NCBI GenBank assembly: GCA_018268465.1
Contig: JAFDWN010000007.1
Span: 310,478 to 374,477, forward strand
Direction: 5' to 3'
Source: Actinomycetota bacterium
GTDB taxonomy: Bacteria; Actinomycetota; Actinomycetes; Mycobacteriales; Mycobacteriaceae
Length of the DNA stretch: 64,000 bases
Part shown: positions 55,771 through 64,000 of the stretch, one piece after another
How the letters are laid out: each line of letters opens with the position of its first letter
How positions within the stretch are numbered: the first letter of the stretch is position 1
The notes under the pieces: model-generated
Told to the model about the DNA's origin: nothing
The model's input: the letters and a program-made list of their open reading frames with translations, nothing else
Databases searched by the model: none
Position numbers and translations under genes: made by a program

Positions 55771-56943
55771 ATGAGCAGCACCTCGGGCACGGCGCTACGG
55801 GCGGGTATTCCCCCGTTCCACGTGATGGACGTGTGGTTGGCCGCCGCCGAGCGTCAGCGCACCCACGGCGATCTGGTGAACCTTTCCGCGGGCCAGCCCA
55901 GTGCGGGCGCGCCGGGCCCGGTCCGTGACGCGGCGGCCGCGGCGCTGGCCCGCAATCAGCTCGGCTATACCGTGGCTCTGGGCGTTCCCGAACTGCGTGG
56001 CGCCATCGCCGACCGGTACCGGATCCGGTACGGGCTCGACGTCGGCGTCGACGACGTGGTCATCACCACCGGATCGTCCGGAGGATTCCTGCTCACCTTC
56101 CTGGCCTGTTTCGACGTCGGTGACCGGGTGGCGATCGCCAGTCCCGGTTATCCGTGCTACCGCAATATCCTCACCGCCCTCGGCTGCGAGGTCGTGGAGA
56201 TTCCGTGCGGTCCGCAGACCCGTTTCCAGCCCACTGTGGCGATGTTGACGGCGCTCGAAGAGCCGGTGCGCGGCGTCATCGTCGCCAGCCCCGCCAACCC
56301 GACCGGTACCGTGATCCCGCCAGCCGAGCTGGCGGCGATCGCGACATGGTGCGCCGACTCCGGAGTGCGGCTGGTCAGCGACGAGGTGTATCACGGCCTG
56401 GTTTACGAGGGTGCGCCCGAAACCAGCTGCGCATGGGAAACCTCACGGGAAGCGGTGGTGGTGAACAGCTTCTCGAAGTACTTCGCGATGACCGGGTGGC
56501 GGCTGGGCTGGCTGCTCGTGCCGCCCGGACTGCGGCGCGCCGTGGACTGTCTGACCGGCAACTTCACCATCTGCCCGCCGACACTGTCTCAGGTCGCGGC
56601 CGTCGCCGCATTCACCTCGGAGTCGATCGCCGAAGCCGACGGTCTGCTGCACCACTACGCGGAGAATCGCCGGGTTCTTCTCGACGGACTGCGCGGAATC
56701 GGAATCGACCGCCTGGCCCCGACCGACGGGGCGTTCTACGTCTACGCCGACGTCTCGGACTTCACCACCGACTCGCTGTCGTTCTGCTCCAAACTCCTCG
56801 CCGACACCGGTGTTGCCATCGCGCCAGGGATCGACTTCGACACCGTCCGGGGCCACTCCTTTGTGCGGCTGTCGTTCGCAGGGCCGACGAGCGACCTGCG
56901 GGAAGCGCTGCACCGGATGGGACCCTGGCTCAGCGGCCGGTGA
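55771..56943 (+). CDS. aspB: PLP-dependent aminotransferase AspB (Rv3565-like)
   Basis: 390 aa. A fold type I class I/II aminotransferase. SPANPTGTVIPP, SDEVYHGLVY and SKYFAMTGWRLGW contain the Asn, Asp/Tyr and PLP-Lys signature. It sits at the end of the fadD3-fadE31-32-33 operon as in M. tuberculosis, but its role in steroid metabolism is not established. The ATG at 55771 is 10 bp after fadE33; longer in-frame codons run through fadE33. Confidence 0.85.
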   Translation: MSSTSGTALRAGIPPFHVMDVWLAAAERQRTHGDLVNLSAGQPSAGAPGPVRDAAAAALARNQLGYTVALGVPELRGAIADRYRIRYGLDVGVDDVVITTGSSGGFLLTFLACFDVGDRVAIASPGYPCYRNILTALGCEVVEIPCGPQTRFQPTVAMLTALEEPVRGVIVASPANPTGTVIPPAELAAIATWCADSGVRLVSDEVYHGLVYEGAPETSCAWETSREAVVVNSFSKYFAMTGWRLGWLLVPPGLRRAVDCLTGNFTICPPTLSQVAAVAAFTSESIAEADGLLHHYAENRRVLLDGLRGIGIDRLAPTDGAFYVYADVSDFTTDSLSFCSKLLADTGVAIAPGIDFDTVRGHSFVRLSFAGPTSDLREALHRMGPWLSGR

Positions 56944-56953
56944 CGGCGTCGCG

Positions 56954-57733
56954 TCATGCGAAGTGCGTGGCGGGCCGCGACAGCGCGACACCGTCGACGA
57001 CGATGTCGACCTTTTCGTTGTAGAACGCCACCATCCGCGCGATCGGCGCGACATCGGCCAACGGGTAGTCGTAGGCCCACGCGATGTCGGACACGACGGT
57101 GTCGCCGGACCGTATCGACCAGTACTGCGAGGTCACTCCCTTGTACGGACACAGCGAGTGGGTCGGGCTGGGCTGCAGGTGGTCGAAGACGACGTCGGAT
57201 CGGTCGATGTAATACCGGGTGGGCAGGCCGGTCTCGAAAAGCAGTACGGGACAGTGAGTGTCGGCCAACACCAGGCCGTCCAGTCCGATCCGGACGTGGC
57301 GGTGCGAACGCAGCGCGTCCACCCGGACATACGGGTTGCGGGGGTGGCCGACGATCGGTTCGTCCTCTTCGTACCAGTCGAGGCTGGCCCATTCGAAGCG
57401 CACCGTGCCCGCAACCGGGCCGTCGACGCCGCTGTCGAAGACCCGAACGACCGAACGCTCCGCATGGCCTTGCACCACAAGCGAATACAGGCGGGACGGA
57501 CCGAGCTGAACCTTCTGCGGATGCTCCTCGTCGACAAGCAGCTCACGGCGGACGTCGGACAGTGGAATGTAATACTGCGGGTAGTAGGGATGCTCCCAGA
57601 CGTAGCGGGCGGCGACGGTGTCGAAGACGAGCTCACCGCCCGCGAAGCCGCGGACCCGCCGCGGTGCGGGCTCGACACGACCTCGCACCGCGGCCGTCTG
57701 CGGGTAGTCCCTGGTTTCGGCGTTCGCAGCCAT
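56954..57733 (-). CDS. Protein with two DUF427 domains
   Basis: 259 aa. Two similar halves (about residues 30-125 and 135-250) each carry a DUF427-type beta-rich fold; RYYIDRSDV with CPYKGVTSQYW in the second half is typical, while the first half has YYIPLSDV. DUF427 proteins are common in actinobacteria and have no settled function. The ATG at 57733 has GGAG just upstream; a GTG three codons earlier is possible. It is convergent with aspB, 10 bp away. Confidence 0.85.
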   Translation of the reverse strand: MAANAETRDYPQTAAVRGRVEPAPRRVRGFAGGELVFDTVAARYVWEHPYYPQYYIPLSDVRRELLVDEEHPQKVQLGPSRLYSLVVQGHAERSVVRVFDSGVDGPVAGTVRFEWASLDWYEEDEPIVGHPRNPYVRVDALRSHRHVRIGLDGLVLADTHCPVLLFETGLPTRYYIDRSDVVFDHLQPSPTHSLCPYKGVTSQYWSIRSGDTVVSDIAWAYDYPLADVAPIARMVAFYNEKVDIVVDGVALSRPATHFA

Positions 57734-57767
57734 GCACTCCACCCTACGTGCGCAGGGGCTGGCTGAT

Positions 57768-59753
57768 TCAGCGGCGCACGGCCGCGAACCAGTCGAGCAG
57801 GTCCGGGTTGTCCACGGCGCTGCGCTCGACGACCTTGGCCGCGTCGCCGCCCTGCAGCAGTTTCTTGATCGGCACCTCGAGCTTCTTGCCGGTCCTGGTG
57901 TGCGGGACCCCCGGTGCCACGAGGATGTCGTCAGGCACGTGCCGCGGCGAGACCTCGCTGCGGATCACGGCCTTGATACGGTCGCGGAGTTCGTCGGTGA
58001 GCTCCTCGCCAGGGACGAGCACCACGAACAACGGCATCCAGTAGCCGCCGTCGGGTTGCTCGGCGCCGATCACCAGCGCTTCGGCGATCTCGGGCAGTTG
58101 TTCGATCGCCTGGTAGATGTCCGCGCTGCCCATCCGGATACCGTGCCGGTTGAGCGTCGAGTCGGAGCGACCGTGCACGACGATACTGTCGTGACCGGTG
58201 ATGGTGATCCAGTCGCCGTGTCGCCAGATGCCCGGGAACATCTCGAAATACGCGCTCCGGTAACGGGATCCGTCTTCGTCACGCCAGAACGCCACCGGCA
58301 TCGACGGCATGGGTTTGGTGACCACCAACTCGCCGACCTCACCGCGCACCGGGTTGCCCGACTCATCCCAGGCGTCCAGCGCGACCCCGAGAAACGGCAC
58401 CGACAACTCACCGGGCCACACCGGCACCGTGCGCGCCCCGCCGATGAACGCCGAGACCACGTCTGTTCCGCCGCTGATCGAGGCGACCTGCACGTGATGC
58501 CCGACGTTGTCGCTCAGCCACTGCGACAGGACCGGCGGCAGCGACGATCCGGTGATGCCGACCGTCCGCAGCACAGCCAGGTCATGCTCCTTACCCGGCA
58601 CCGCACCCGCCTTGTCGCACGCCAGCACATAGCCGGGGCTGGTGCCCAGCACCGTCGCTCCAACCCGTGCAGCGATGTCCCACAACGCATCCGGCTTCGG
58701 GTAGGTGGGGCTGCCGTCGTAGCAGACGATCGTCGCACCCACCAGCAGGCCCGCAACCTGGAAGTTCCACATCATCCAGCTCGGGCTGGTGTACCAGAAG
58801 AACGTATCGTCTGGCCCGATATCCGACTGCAGCGCAACAGCTTTCAGATGCTCGACGAGAACTCCGCCGTGGCCGTGGATGATACCCTTCGGCAGCCCGG
58901 TGGTACCCGAGGAATACAGCACCCACAGCGGATGGTCGAAGCCGACCGGCGTCGTCACCAGGTCGCCGCCGTCGGGGCCGGCGGCGTCGCTCCAGCGCAC
59001 CCAACCCTCGTCCTCCGCGGTGGGCTGGGCCAGCCGGGACACCAGCACCGCCGCCTTCAGAGATGGCAGACCGGCCCGCAGCGTCGCGATATCCGAGCGC
59101 TTGTCGTGTGCCTTGCCGCCGAACCGGTAACCGTCCGCCGTCACCAGCACGGCCGGTTCGAGCTGGCCCAGCCGGTCCAGGGCGGCCTTGGGCGTGTAGT
59201 CCTGCCCGCACCCGCTCCAGACGGCACCCACGCTCGCGGTGGCCAGAAAGGCGATGATCGCCTCGGGGATGTTGGGCAGATAACCCGCGACCCGGTCGCC
59301 GGGGCCCACCCCCACCGACCGTAGCGTCCGCGCGAACGACGCAGTGCGAGAGAGCAGTTCGCCCCATGAGAGTTCTACGGTGGACCCGTCCTCGGTCACC
59401 GTCACAATGGCGGGCCGGTCGGTGCGGGCACTGCGGATCACCTGATCCACGTAATTCAGCCGTACACCGGGGAACCACCGGGCACCGGGCATCCGGGCGT
59501 CGGCCAGCACCTCCTGCGGGGTGTCACCGAGCTCGAAGTAGTCCCACACCGCACCCCAGAACCCGGCGAGGTCCTCGACCGACCAGCGCCACAGCGACCG
59601 GTAGTCGGGCACAGCCACCCCGGTGCGTCCCTCGACGAACCGGGCGAAATCGGTGATCCGCGCGTCTGCCACGTCGCGTTCGGTCGGTACCCATTGTGGA
59701 TCCGCCTGTGGATCCGCCTGTGGATCCGCGGCACCGCCGGGTGTCCCGATCAT
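57768..59753 (-). CDS. Acetoacetyl-CoA synthetase
   Basis: 661 aa, length typical of AACS. An adenylate-forming enzyme that converts acetoacetate, ATP and CoA to acetoacetyl-CoA. YSSGTTGLPKGI is the P-loop, GITGSSLPP and SGGTDVVSAF are AACS-type substrate loops, WRHGDWITI binds the adenylate and TRTGKKLEVPIKK holds the catalytic Lys. The ATG at 59753 overlaps the stop of the hydroxybutyrate dehydrogenase gene (ATGA), which makes acetoacetate, so the two form one pathway. Residues 9-20 are a triple ADPQ repeat. Confidence 0.9.
   Translation of the reverse strand: MIGTPGGAADPQADPQADPQWVPTERDVADARITDFARFVEGRTGVAVPDYRSLWRWSVEDLAGFWGAVWDYFELGDTPQEVLADARMPGARWFPGVRLNYVDQVIRSARTDRPAIVTVTEDGSTVELSWGELLSRTASFARTLRSVGVGPGDRVAGYLPNIPEAIIAFLATASVGAVWSGCGQDYTPKAALDRLGQLEPAVLVTADGYRFGGKAHDKRSDIATLRAGLPSLKAAVLVSRLAQPTAEDEGWVRWSDAAGPDGGDLVTTPVGFDHPLWVLYSSGTTGLPKGIIHGHGGVLVEHLKAVALQSDIGPDDTFFWYTSPSWMMWNFQVAGLLVGATIVCYDGSPTYPKPDALWDIAARVGATVLGTSPGYVLACDKAGAVPGKEHDLAVLRTVGITGSSLPPVLSQWLSDNVGHHVQVASISGGTDVVSAFIGGARTVPVWPGELSVPFLGVALDAWDESGNPVRGEVGELVVTKPMPSMPVAFWRDEDGSRYRSAYFEMFPGIWRHGDWITITGHDSIVVHGRSDSTLNRHGIRMGSADIYQAIEQLPEIAEALVIGAEQPDGGYWMPLFVVLVPGEELTDELRDRIKAVIRSEVSPRHVPDDILVAPGVPHTRTGKKLEVPIKKLLQGGDAAKVVERSAVDNPDLLDWFAAVRR
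59695..59730. repeat. Three 12-bp tandem repeats in the AACS N-terminus
   Basis: TGTGGATCCGCC occurs three times in tandem (the last differs in one base), encoding ADPQ three times in frame. Length can change without a frameshift. Confidence 0.9.
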
Positions 59754-60523
59754 CGTGCGCTCCACCCTCCGTCCATGATGTACGACGTCCCCGTCACCAT
59801 CCCCGCCGACGGGGAGGCCAGCCAGCCGACGAGCGAAGCCACTTCCTCGGGCTCGACCATCCGTTTGATGGCGCTCTCCTTCAGCATGATCTCAGTCACC
59901 ACCTGATCCTCGGGGATACCGTGCGTGCGCGCCTGATCGGCGATCTGCTTGGTCACCAGCGGAGTCCGCACGTAGCCGGGATTGACGCAGTTGCTCGTCA
60001 CCCCGTGTGCGGCCCCCTCAAGTGCGGTCACCTTGGACAACCCCTCCAGCCCGTGTTTGGCGGTGACATACCCCGACTTGAACGCCGACGCCCGGATGCC
60101 GTGCACCGACGATATGTTAACGACCCGCCCGAACCGACCCGCGTACATGTGGGGCAGGGCGGCACGGATCAGCAGGAACGGGACCTCGACCATCAGGGTG
60201 AGTAGCATCCGGAACCGCTCGGGCGGGAAATCCTCGATGGGGTGGATGCTCTGCACTCCGGCGTTGTTCACCAGAATGTCGGTCTGCAGCCGCAGATCCT
60301 CCAGCGCAGACACATCGAGAAGATCGACGGCCCAAGCCTTCCCGTTGATCTGCTGGGCGAGTTCCTTGGCACCCACGTCGTCGACGTCGGCGACGGTGAC
60401 CACCGCGCCCCTGGCCGCGAGTTCGCGGGCACACGCCGCCCCGATACCGCTGGCACCGCCCGTGACGAGGGCCGACCTGCCACTGAGGTCGCCCGCGCGG
60501 CCAATGCTCGATTCGTCGCTCAC
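59750..60523 (-). CDS. 3-hydroxybutyrate dehydrogenase (SDR family)
   Basis: 257 aa. A classical SDR with VTGGASGIGAACA, NNAGVQSIHPIEDFP, SSVHGIRAS and YVTAKHGLEG; the NAGVQxxxPIExFP and VTAKHG patterns are typical of D-3-hydroxybutyrate dehydrogenases. It oxidises 3-hydroxybutyrate to acetoacetate with NAD. The GTG start overlaps the transporter stop and its own stop overlaps the AACS start, indicating one transcript for uptake, oxidation and activation of ketone bodies. Confidence 0.87.
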   Translation of the reverse strand: MSDESSIGRAGDLSGRSALVTGGASGIGAACARELAARGAVVTVADVDDVGAKELAQQINGKAWAVDLLDVSALEDLRLQTDILVNNAGVQSIHPIEDFPPERFRMLLTLMVEVPFLLIRAALPHMYAGRFGRVVNISSVHGIRASAFKSGYVTAKHGLEGLSKVTALEGAAHGVTSNCVNPGYVRTPLVTKQIADQARTHGIPEDQVVTEIMLKESAIKRMVEPEEVASLVGWLASPSAGMVTGTSYIMDGGWSAR

Positions 60524-61908
60524 GCGACACCTGCCTTTGCATTCGACTTGGCCAGATCCTCGGCGTCAGCCCGGTCCAGGTCGGAGAGATCCATGCCGGT
60601 GGTCTCGCGGGTGAACAGCACCGCGACGACGGTGATGGCGGCGGCGACGGCGAGGTAGATCGCGATCGGGACTGACGAGCCGTAGATGTCGAGCAGCTTG
60701 ACCGCGATGATCGGCGCGAGCGAACCCGCCACGATCGAGGTCACCTGATAGCCAAGGGACACACCGGAATAGCGCATCCGGGTCGGGAACATCTCGGCCA
60801 TGATCGCCGGCTGTGAGGCATACATGAGCGCGTGGATGACCAGGCCGATCACGATGGCGCCCATGATGATCAGGTAGTTGCCGCTGTTCATCATCGGGAA
60901 GGCGAAGAAGCCCCAGGTACCGGCGAGGATCGCGCCGACCAGGTACACCGGCTTACGTCCGATCTGGTCGGACAGGCGGCCCATCTGCGGGATCACCAGG
61001 AAGTGCACCGCGTGGGCGGCGAGCAGCCACAACAGGATGTCGCCGGTGTCGGCCCCGACCTGCTGCTTGAGGTACACGATCGAGAACGTGACAACGAGGT
61101 AGTACATGATGTTCTCCGCGAACCGCAGGCCCATCGCGGTGAACACGCCACGCGGGTAGCGCTTCAGCACCTCGAAGACACCGAAGGACGTTGCCTTGGC
61201 CCGCTCGGCCTCCTGCTGTGCGGCGAGGAAAATCGGCGCGTCGGTGACCTTGGTCCGGATGTAGTAGCCGATGAGCACGACAACGGCCGACAGCCAGAAG
61301 GCCACCCGCCAGCCCCACGACAGGAACGCCGCATCGGACAGTGTTGTGGTCAGGCCGAGCAGCACGACCGTCGCCAGCATGTTGCCGACCGGCACCGCGG
61401 CCTGCGGCCAGCTCGACCAGAACGCGCGGCTGCGGTTGGGGCTGTGTTCTGCCACCAACAGCACCGCACCGCCCCATTCACCGCCGACGGCGAACCCCTG
61501 CAGGAAGCGCAGCACGACGAGCAGCACCGGCGCCCAGAATCCGATCTGGCCATAGGTCGGCAGGCAGCCCATCAGGAAGGTCGCCACGCCGACCAGCAGA
61601 AGACTGAACTGGAGCAGCTGTTTGCGGCCGTACTTGTCGCCGAAGTGCCCGAAGACGATGCCGCCGAGCGGTCGTGCGACAAAGCCGACCGCGTAGGTGC
61701 CGAGGGCGGCGATGGTCGCCGTCGCCTGATCCGTGCCCTGCGGGAAGAAGATCTTGTTGAAGACCAGCGTCGCCGCGGTCGCGTAGAGGAAGAACTCGTA
61801 CCACTCGACGACGGTGCCGGCCATCGACGCGGCCACCACCCTCTTCAGCCCGGTCGAGACCGACCCGCCCTGATCGGGCGAGGCCGGGGAAGCGTCGCTC
61901 ATACTCAT
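60520..61908 (-). CDS. MHS-family MFS metabolite:proton symporter
   Basis: 462 aa, 12 helices. GTVVEWYEFFLYATAA in helix 1, GHFGDKYGRKQLL between helices 2 and 3, and AVGGEWGGAVLLVAEHSP are signatures of the metabolite:H+ symporter group. Family members import organic acids such as ketoglutarate or shikimate; the operon suggests 3-hydroxybutyrate or acetoacetate (inference). GGAG stands 6 nt before the ATG at 61908. First gene of the ketone-body operon, divergent from the LysR gene. Confidence 0.85.
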   Translation of the reverse strand: MSMSDASPASPDQGGSVSTGLKRVVAASMAGTVVEWYEFFLYATAATLVFNKIFFPQGTDQATATIAALGTYAVGFVARPLGGIVFGHFGDKYGRKQLLQFSLLLVGVATFLMGCLPTYGQIGFWAPVLLVVLRFLQGFAVGGEWGGAVLLVAEHSPNRSRAFWSSWPQAAVPVGNMLATVVLLGLTTTLSDAAFLSWGWRVAFWLSAVVVLIGYYIRTKVTDAPIFLAAQQEAERAKATSFGVFEVLKRYPRGVFTAMGLRFAENIMYYLVVTFSIVYLKQQVGADTGDILLWLLAAHAVHFLVIPQMGRLSDQIGRKPVYLVGAILAGTWGFFAFPMMNSGNYLIIMGAIVIGLVIHALMYASQPAIMAEMFPTRMRYSGVSLGYQVTSIVAGSLAPIIAVKLLDIYGSSVPIAIYLAVAAAITVVAVLFTRETTGMDLSDLDRADAEDLAKSNAKAGVA

Positions 61909-62043
61909 CACCTACTCCATTCAGACGTGACTTCGTTTCGTGACTGCGGTTACCACTGCTTGATGCTGTGATGCCCCCCACAGATGCTTGTGAGTATTCA
62001 TGCAGGCGGCAGACGGCCGCAATGACCAGATCTGCAGGACTTA

Positions 62044-62059
62044 TCTGCAAAAATGCAGA
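62044..62059. promoter_or_regulatory. Palindrome in the LysR/ketone-body divergent promoter
   Basis: Perfect 6-bp arms TCTGCA and TGCAGA around AAAA, ending directly before the GTG of the LysR gene. A related CTGCAG stands at about 62031. LysR-type proteins bind such interrupted dyads next to their own promoter. Confidence 0.7.
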
Positions 62060-62060
62060 A

Positions 62061-62969
62061 GTGAGCGGTTTTCCGGTTGGGCACCGTCCCAGCGCCGACG
62101 ACCTGCTGGTCCTGCTGGCGGTGGGCCGGTCGGGCCGCTACACCACAGCGGCCGAGGAACTCGGCCTCAACCACACGACCATCTCCCGCCGCATCGCGGC
62201 ACTCGAACAGGCCGTCGGCGGCCGTCTGCTGGCGCGGGTCGCAGGCGGATGGGAACTGACCGACCTGGGACGGCAGGCGCTGTCGGCGGCCGAGTCCGTC
62301 GAGTCCGCCGTCCGATCGCTGACCAGCGGTGTGCGCACCCTGCAGGGCGTGGTGCGAATCTCGGCAACCGACGGCTTCAGCGCCTACATCGCCGCACCTG
62401 CCGCCGCCCAGGTCCGGCGCCACCATCCCGGCGTCGCGGTGGAGATCGTCGCCGCGACGCGACGGGCCACCCAACAACGCTCCGGCCTGGACATCGAGGT
62501 GGTGGTGGGCCAGCCGCAGGTCCACCGCGCCGAGGCGATCAAACTCGGCGACTACTGCCTCGGGCTCTACGGCGCCCGCGGCTACCTCGCCGAACACGGC
62601 ACCCCCGGCACCGTCGAGGACCTGCGCCACTATCCGCTGGTCTATTTCATCGATTCCATGCTCCAGGTCGACGACCTCGACCTCGCAGCCAGTTTCGCCC
62701 CGTCCATGCGCGAGTCGGTGACGTCCACCAACGTCTTCGTCCACGTCGAGGCGACCCGGGCATCGGCAGGCGTCGGTCTGCTGCCGTGTTTCATGGCCGA
62801 TCGGCACGACGACCTGGTGCGCGTGCTCGGCGAAACCGTCACCGTCACGCTGACGTACTGGCTGGTCGCCCGCGCTGAAACTTTGCGCCGGCCCGAGGTG
62901 GCGGTCTTCGTCGAAGCAATCCGGGCCCGCATGCACGACATGCGCGACGTCCTGCTCGGGGTGGCGTGA
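62061..62969 (+). CDS. LysR-family transcriptional regulator
   Basis: 302 aa, family length. The N-terminal winged HTH includes AAEELGLNHTTISRRIAALE (about residues 30-50). The substrate-binding domain follows, with the usual two-lobed pattern. It is divergent from the transporter-hydroxybutyrate dehydrogenase-AACS operon and so probably controls it in response to a ketone body or related acid. The GTG at 62061 is preferred by domain length but lacks a clear ribosome binding site; an ATG at 62022 would add 13 residues and place the palindrome inside the gene. Confidence 0.85.
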   Translation: MSGFPVGHRPSADDLLVLLAVGRSGRYTTAAEELGLNHTTISRRIAALEQAVGGRLLARVAGGWELTDLGRQALSAAESVESAVRSLTSGVRTLQGVVRISATDGFSAYIAAPAAAQVRRHHPGVAVEIVAATRRATQQRSGLDIEVVVGQPQVHRAEAIKLGDYCLGLYGARGYLAEHGTPGTVEDLRHYPLVYFIDSMLQVDDLDLAASFAPSMRESVTSTNVFVHVEATRASAGVGLLPCFMADRHDDLVRVLGETVTVTLTYWLVARAETLRRPEVAVFVEAIRARMHDMRDVLLGVA

Positions 62970-63049
62970 CGGCTGGTTCCGCCAAGGGCGTAGCCGCACG
63001 CTGATCGTTATGCTTGCGCACCTCCGGCCGCCTTGGTGCAGTCGACGGT

Positions 63050-63823
63050 ATGCCATTCATCGACCATCCCCGGGGCCGCGCGTACTACCGGCATTGGGCC
63101 GCTGCCGCACCGATCCGCGCCGCCGTCATCTTCCTGCATGGTTTCGGCGAACACACCGGCGTCTACCACCGCTACGGGTTCGCCCTGAACGCCGCCGGCA
63201 TCGACCTGTGGGCGGTCGACCAGTTCGGCCACGGCCTCACCCCCGGTGACCGCGGCGATTTCGGAACCACCGAGGACAGCGCGGCACTGGCCGCGGCCCT
63301 GACCGAACTCGCCGCAGCGGAGAACCCCGGGATTCCGTTGATCGCGCAGGGGCACTCATTCGGCGCGGTCGTCACCCTGACCCGACTGCTCGACCACCCC
63401 GATCTCTACCGCGCCGGCGTCATCTCGGGTGCGCCGCTGGTGCCGATTCCCGATCTGCTCGACCGTGATCCGTCGTTCGAACTCGACCCGCGCTGGCTCT
63501 CCGGCGACCCCTTCTACCTGGATTCCCTCGACAACGACCCGCTGGCCTTCGTCGACGCCGACGGCGTCGCGCTGGCACGTGAACTCGACCGGGCATGGGA
63601 CCGGTTCGGCGCCGTGCTGCCCACGCTCACGGTGCCCACCCTGGCGGTGCACGGCTCCGCCGACCCCATCGCCGACATCGGCGCGGTCCGCGCGTACGCC
63701 GAGCAGATCGGGCCGTTGCAACTGACGGAGTTTCCCGGCGCCCACGACATCCTCAACGAGACGGTGCACCGCGACGTGGCGGTGGCCATCATCGGCTTCG
63801 TCAACGCGACGATCGAGGACTGA
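63050..63823 (+). CDS. Monoacylglycerol-lipase-like alpha/beta hydrolase
   Basis: 257 aa. Serine hydrolase of the Hydrolase_4/serine aminopeptidase S33 group. FLHGFGEHTGVYHRY supplies the HG oxyanion region, GHSFG the nucleophilic Ser, HGSADPIAD the Asp and GAHDIL the His. Close to mycobacterial monoglyceride lipases in pattern. The ATG at 63050 gives MPFIDHPRGR; upstream in-frame codons have no similarity. Not obviously part of the neighbouring operon. Confidence 0.85.
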   Translation: MPFIDHPRGRAYYRHWAAAAPIRAAVIFLHGFGEHTGVYHRYGFALNAAGIDLWAVDQFGHGLTPGDRGDFGTTEDSAALAAALTELAAAENPGIPLIAQGHSFGAVVTLTRLLDHPDLYRAGVISGAPLVPIPDLLDRDPSFELDPRWLSGDPFYLDSLDNDPLAFVDADGVALARELDRAWDRFGAVLPTLTVPTLAVHGSADPIADIGAVRAYAEQIGPLQLTEFPGAHDILNETVHRDVAVAIIGFVNATIED

Positions 63824-63838
63824 CAGCGCGGACACTGG

Positions 63839-63906
63839 CCGAATGTGGGCTGGCCGCGAGGAATCCGCCGGCGAGAATCCCGCAGCCAGCTCAATCACAC
63901 GCGGCG
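63839..63906. repeat. Intergenic palindromic element, copy C (divergent)
   Basis: Begins CCGAATGTG and ends TCACACGCGG like copies A and B, but its main stem is GGGCTGGC with GCCAGCTC (7 of 8 pair). It lies just after the hydrolase stop. The remaining bases to 64000 show no gene. Confidence 0.5.
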
Positions 63907-64000
63907 GCGTGCGCCCGTCACCCGCGGCGCGGCACACTGTCCCCCGATCGGTGGATGCCGGTTTCCCCCGCGGTGAGGGCCGGTCACCCGACAGACACCC

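Noticed and set aside
57732-59324. 530-aa plus-strand open frame opposite the AACS gene
   Set aside because: Antisense shadow, rich in Arg/His/Gln with no family pattern.

Overview
This window is high-GC actinobacterial DNA, almost certainly from a fast-growing mycobacterium (Mycolicibacterium-like). The main evidence is the right half, which follows the gene order of the M. tuberculosis cholesterol locus Rv3540c to Rv3565 nearly gene for gene. It also carries good matches to the KstR and KstR2 operator consensus sequences. All assignments rest on reading the translated sequence and on recalled family knowledge; no database search was run.

Positions 1 to about 31,600 form a surface or extracellular polysaccharide locus. 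A plus-strand block (1-8467) holds two SGNH-hydrolase-like proteins (one apparently inactive), three Wzz-type chain-length proteins, a Wzy-like polymerase fused to an exported DUF4082 plus glycosidase-like region, and a DUF6492 glycosyltransferase-like protein. Next come an unrecognised protein with an internal duplication, a three-domain glycosyltransferase fusion, a methyltransferase, GDP-fucose synthesis genes (fcl and gmd), two further glycosyltransferases, a Wzx-type flippase, a StrF-like glycosyltransferase and an acyltransferase. From 22.7 to 31.6 kb lies a nucleotide-sugar tailoring block: Fe/2-oxoglutarate oxygenase-like protein, two C-methyltransferase-like proteins, RmlC-like epimerase, NAD-dependent epimerase, LmbE-type deacetylase, sugar-phosphate cytidylyltransferase-like protein and rmlA. 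It ends with the phosphoglycosyl transferase that probably starts the lipid-linked repeat unit. Together these suggest a Wzx/Wzy-type polymer containing fucose and a branched, modified deoxysugar. rmlB and manC are not in the window and must be supplied elsewhere.

Positions 32,170 to 56,943 are the sterol catabolism locus. A minus-strand operon (cyp125, chsE1, chsE2, chsH1, chsH2, ltp2) and divergent fadA5 remove the cholesterol side chain; a KstR site lies between cyp125 and fadA5. Then follow a Ddn-like F420-binding protein with an extra N-terminal domain, two SDRs, echA20-ipdA-ipdB-ipdC, fadA6, kstR2, ipdF, fadE30, fadD3, fadE31-fadE32-fadE33 and aspB, which degrade the last two steroid rings (the HIP pathway). 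Three KstR2 operators sit at the three expected promoters. Between ipdC and fadA6, where M. tuberculosis has fdxB and Rv3555c, there is instead a SatD-family gene with a DUF3307-type membrane partner, preceded by its own inverted repeat.

Positions 56,954 to 64,000 hold a two-domain DUF427 protein, a probable ketone-body operon (MHS transporter, 3-hydroxybutyrate dehydrogenase, acetoacetyl-CoA synthetase) divergent from a LysR regulator with a palindrome in the shared promoter, and a monoacylglycerol-lipase-like hydrolase. No tRNA, rRNA, CRISPR array, insertion sequence or phage gene was recognised.
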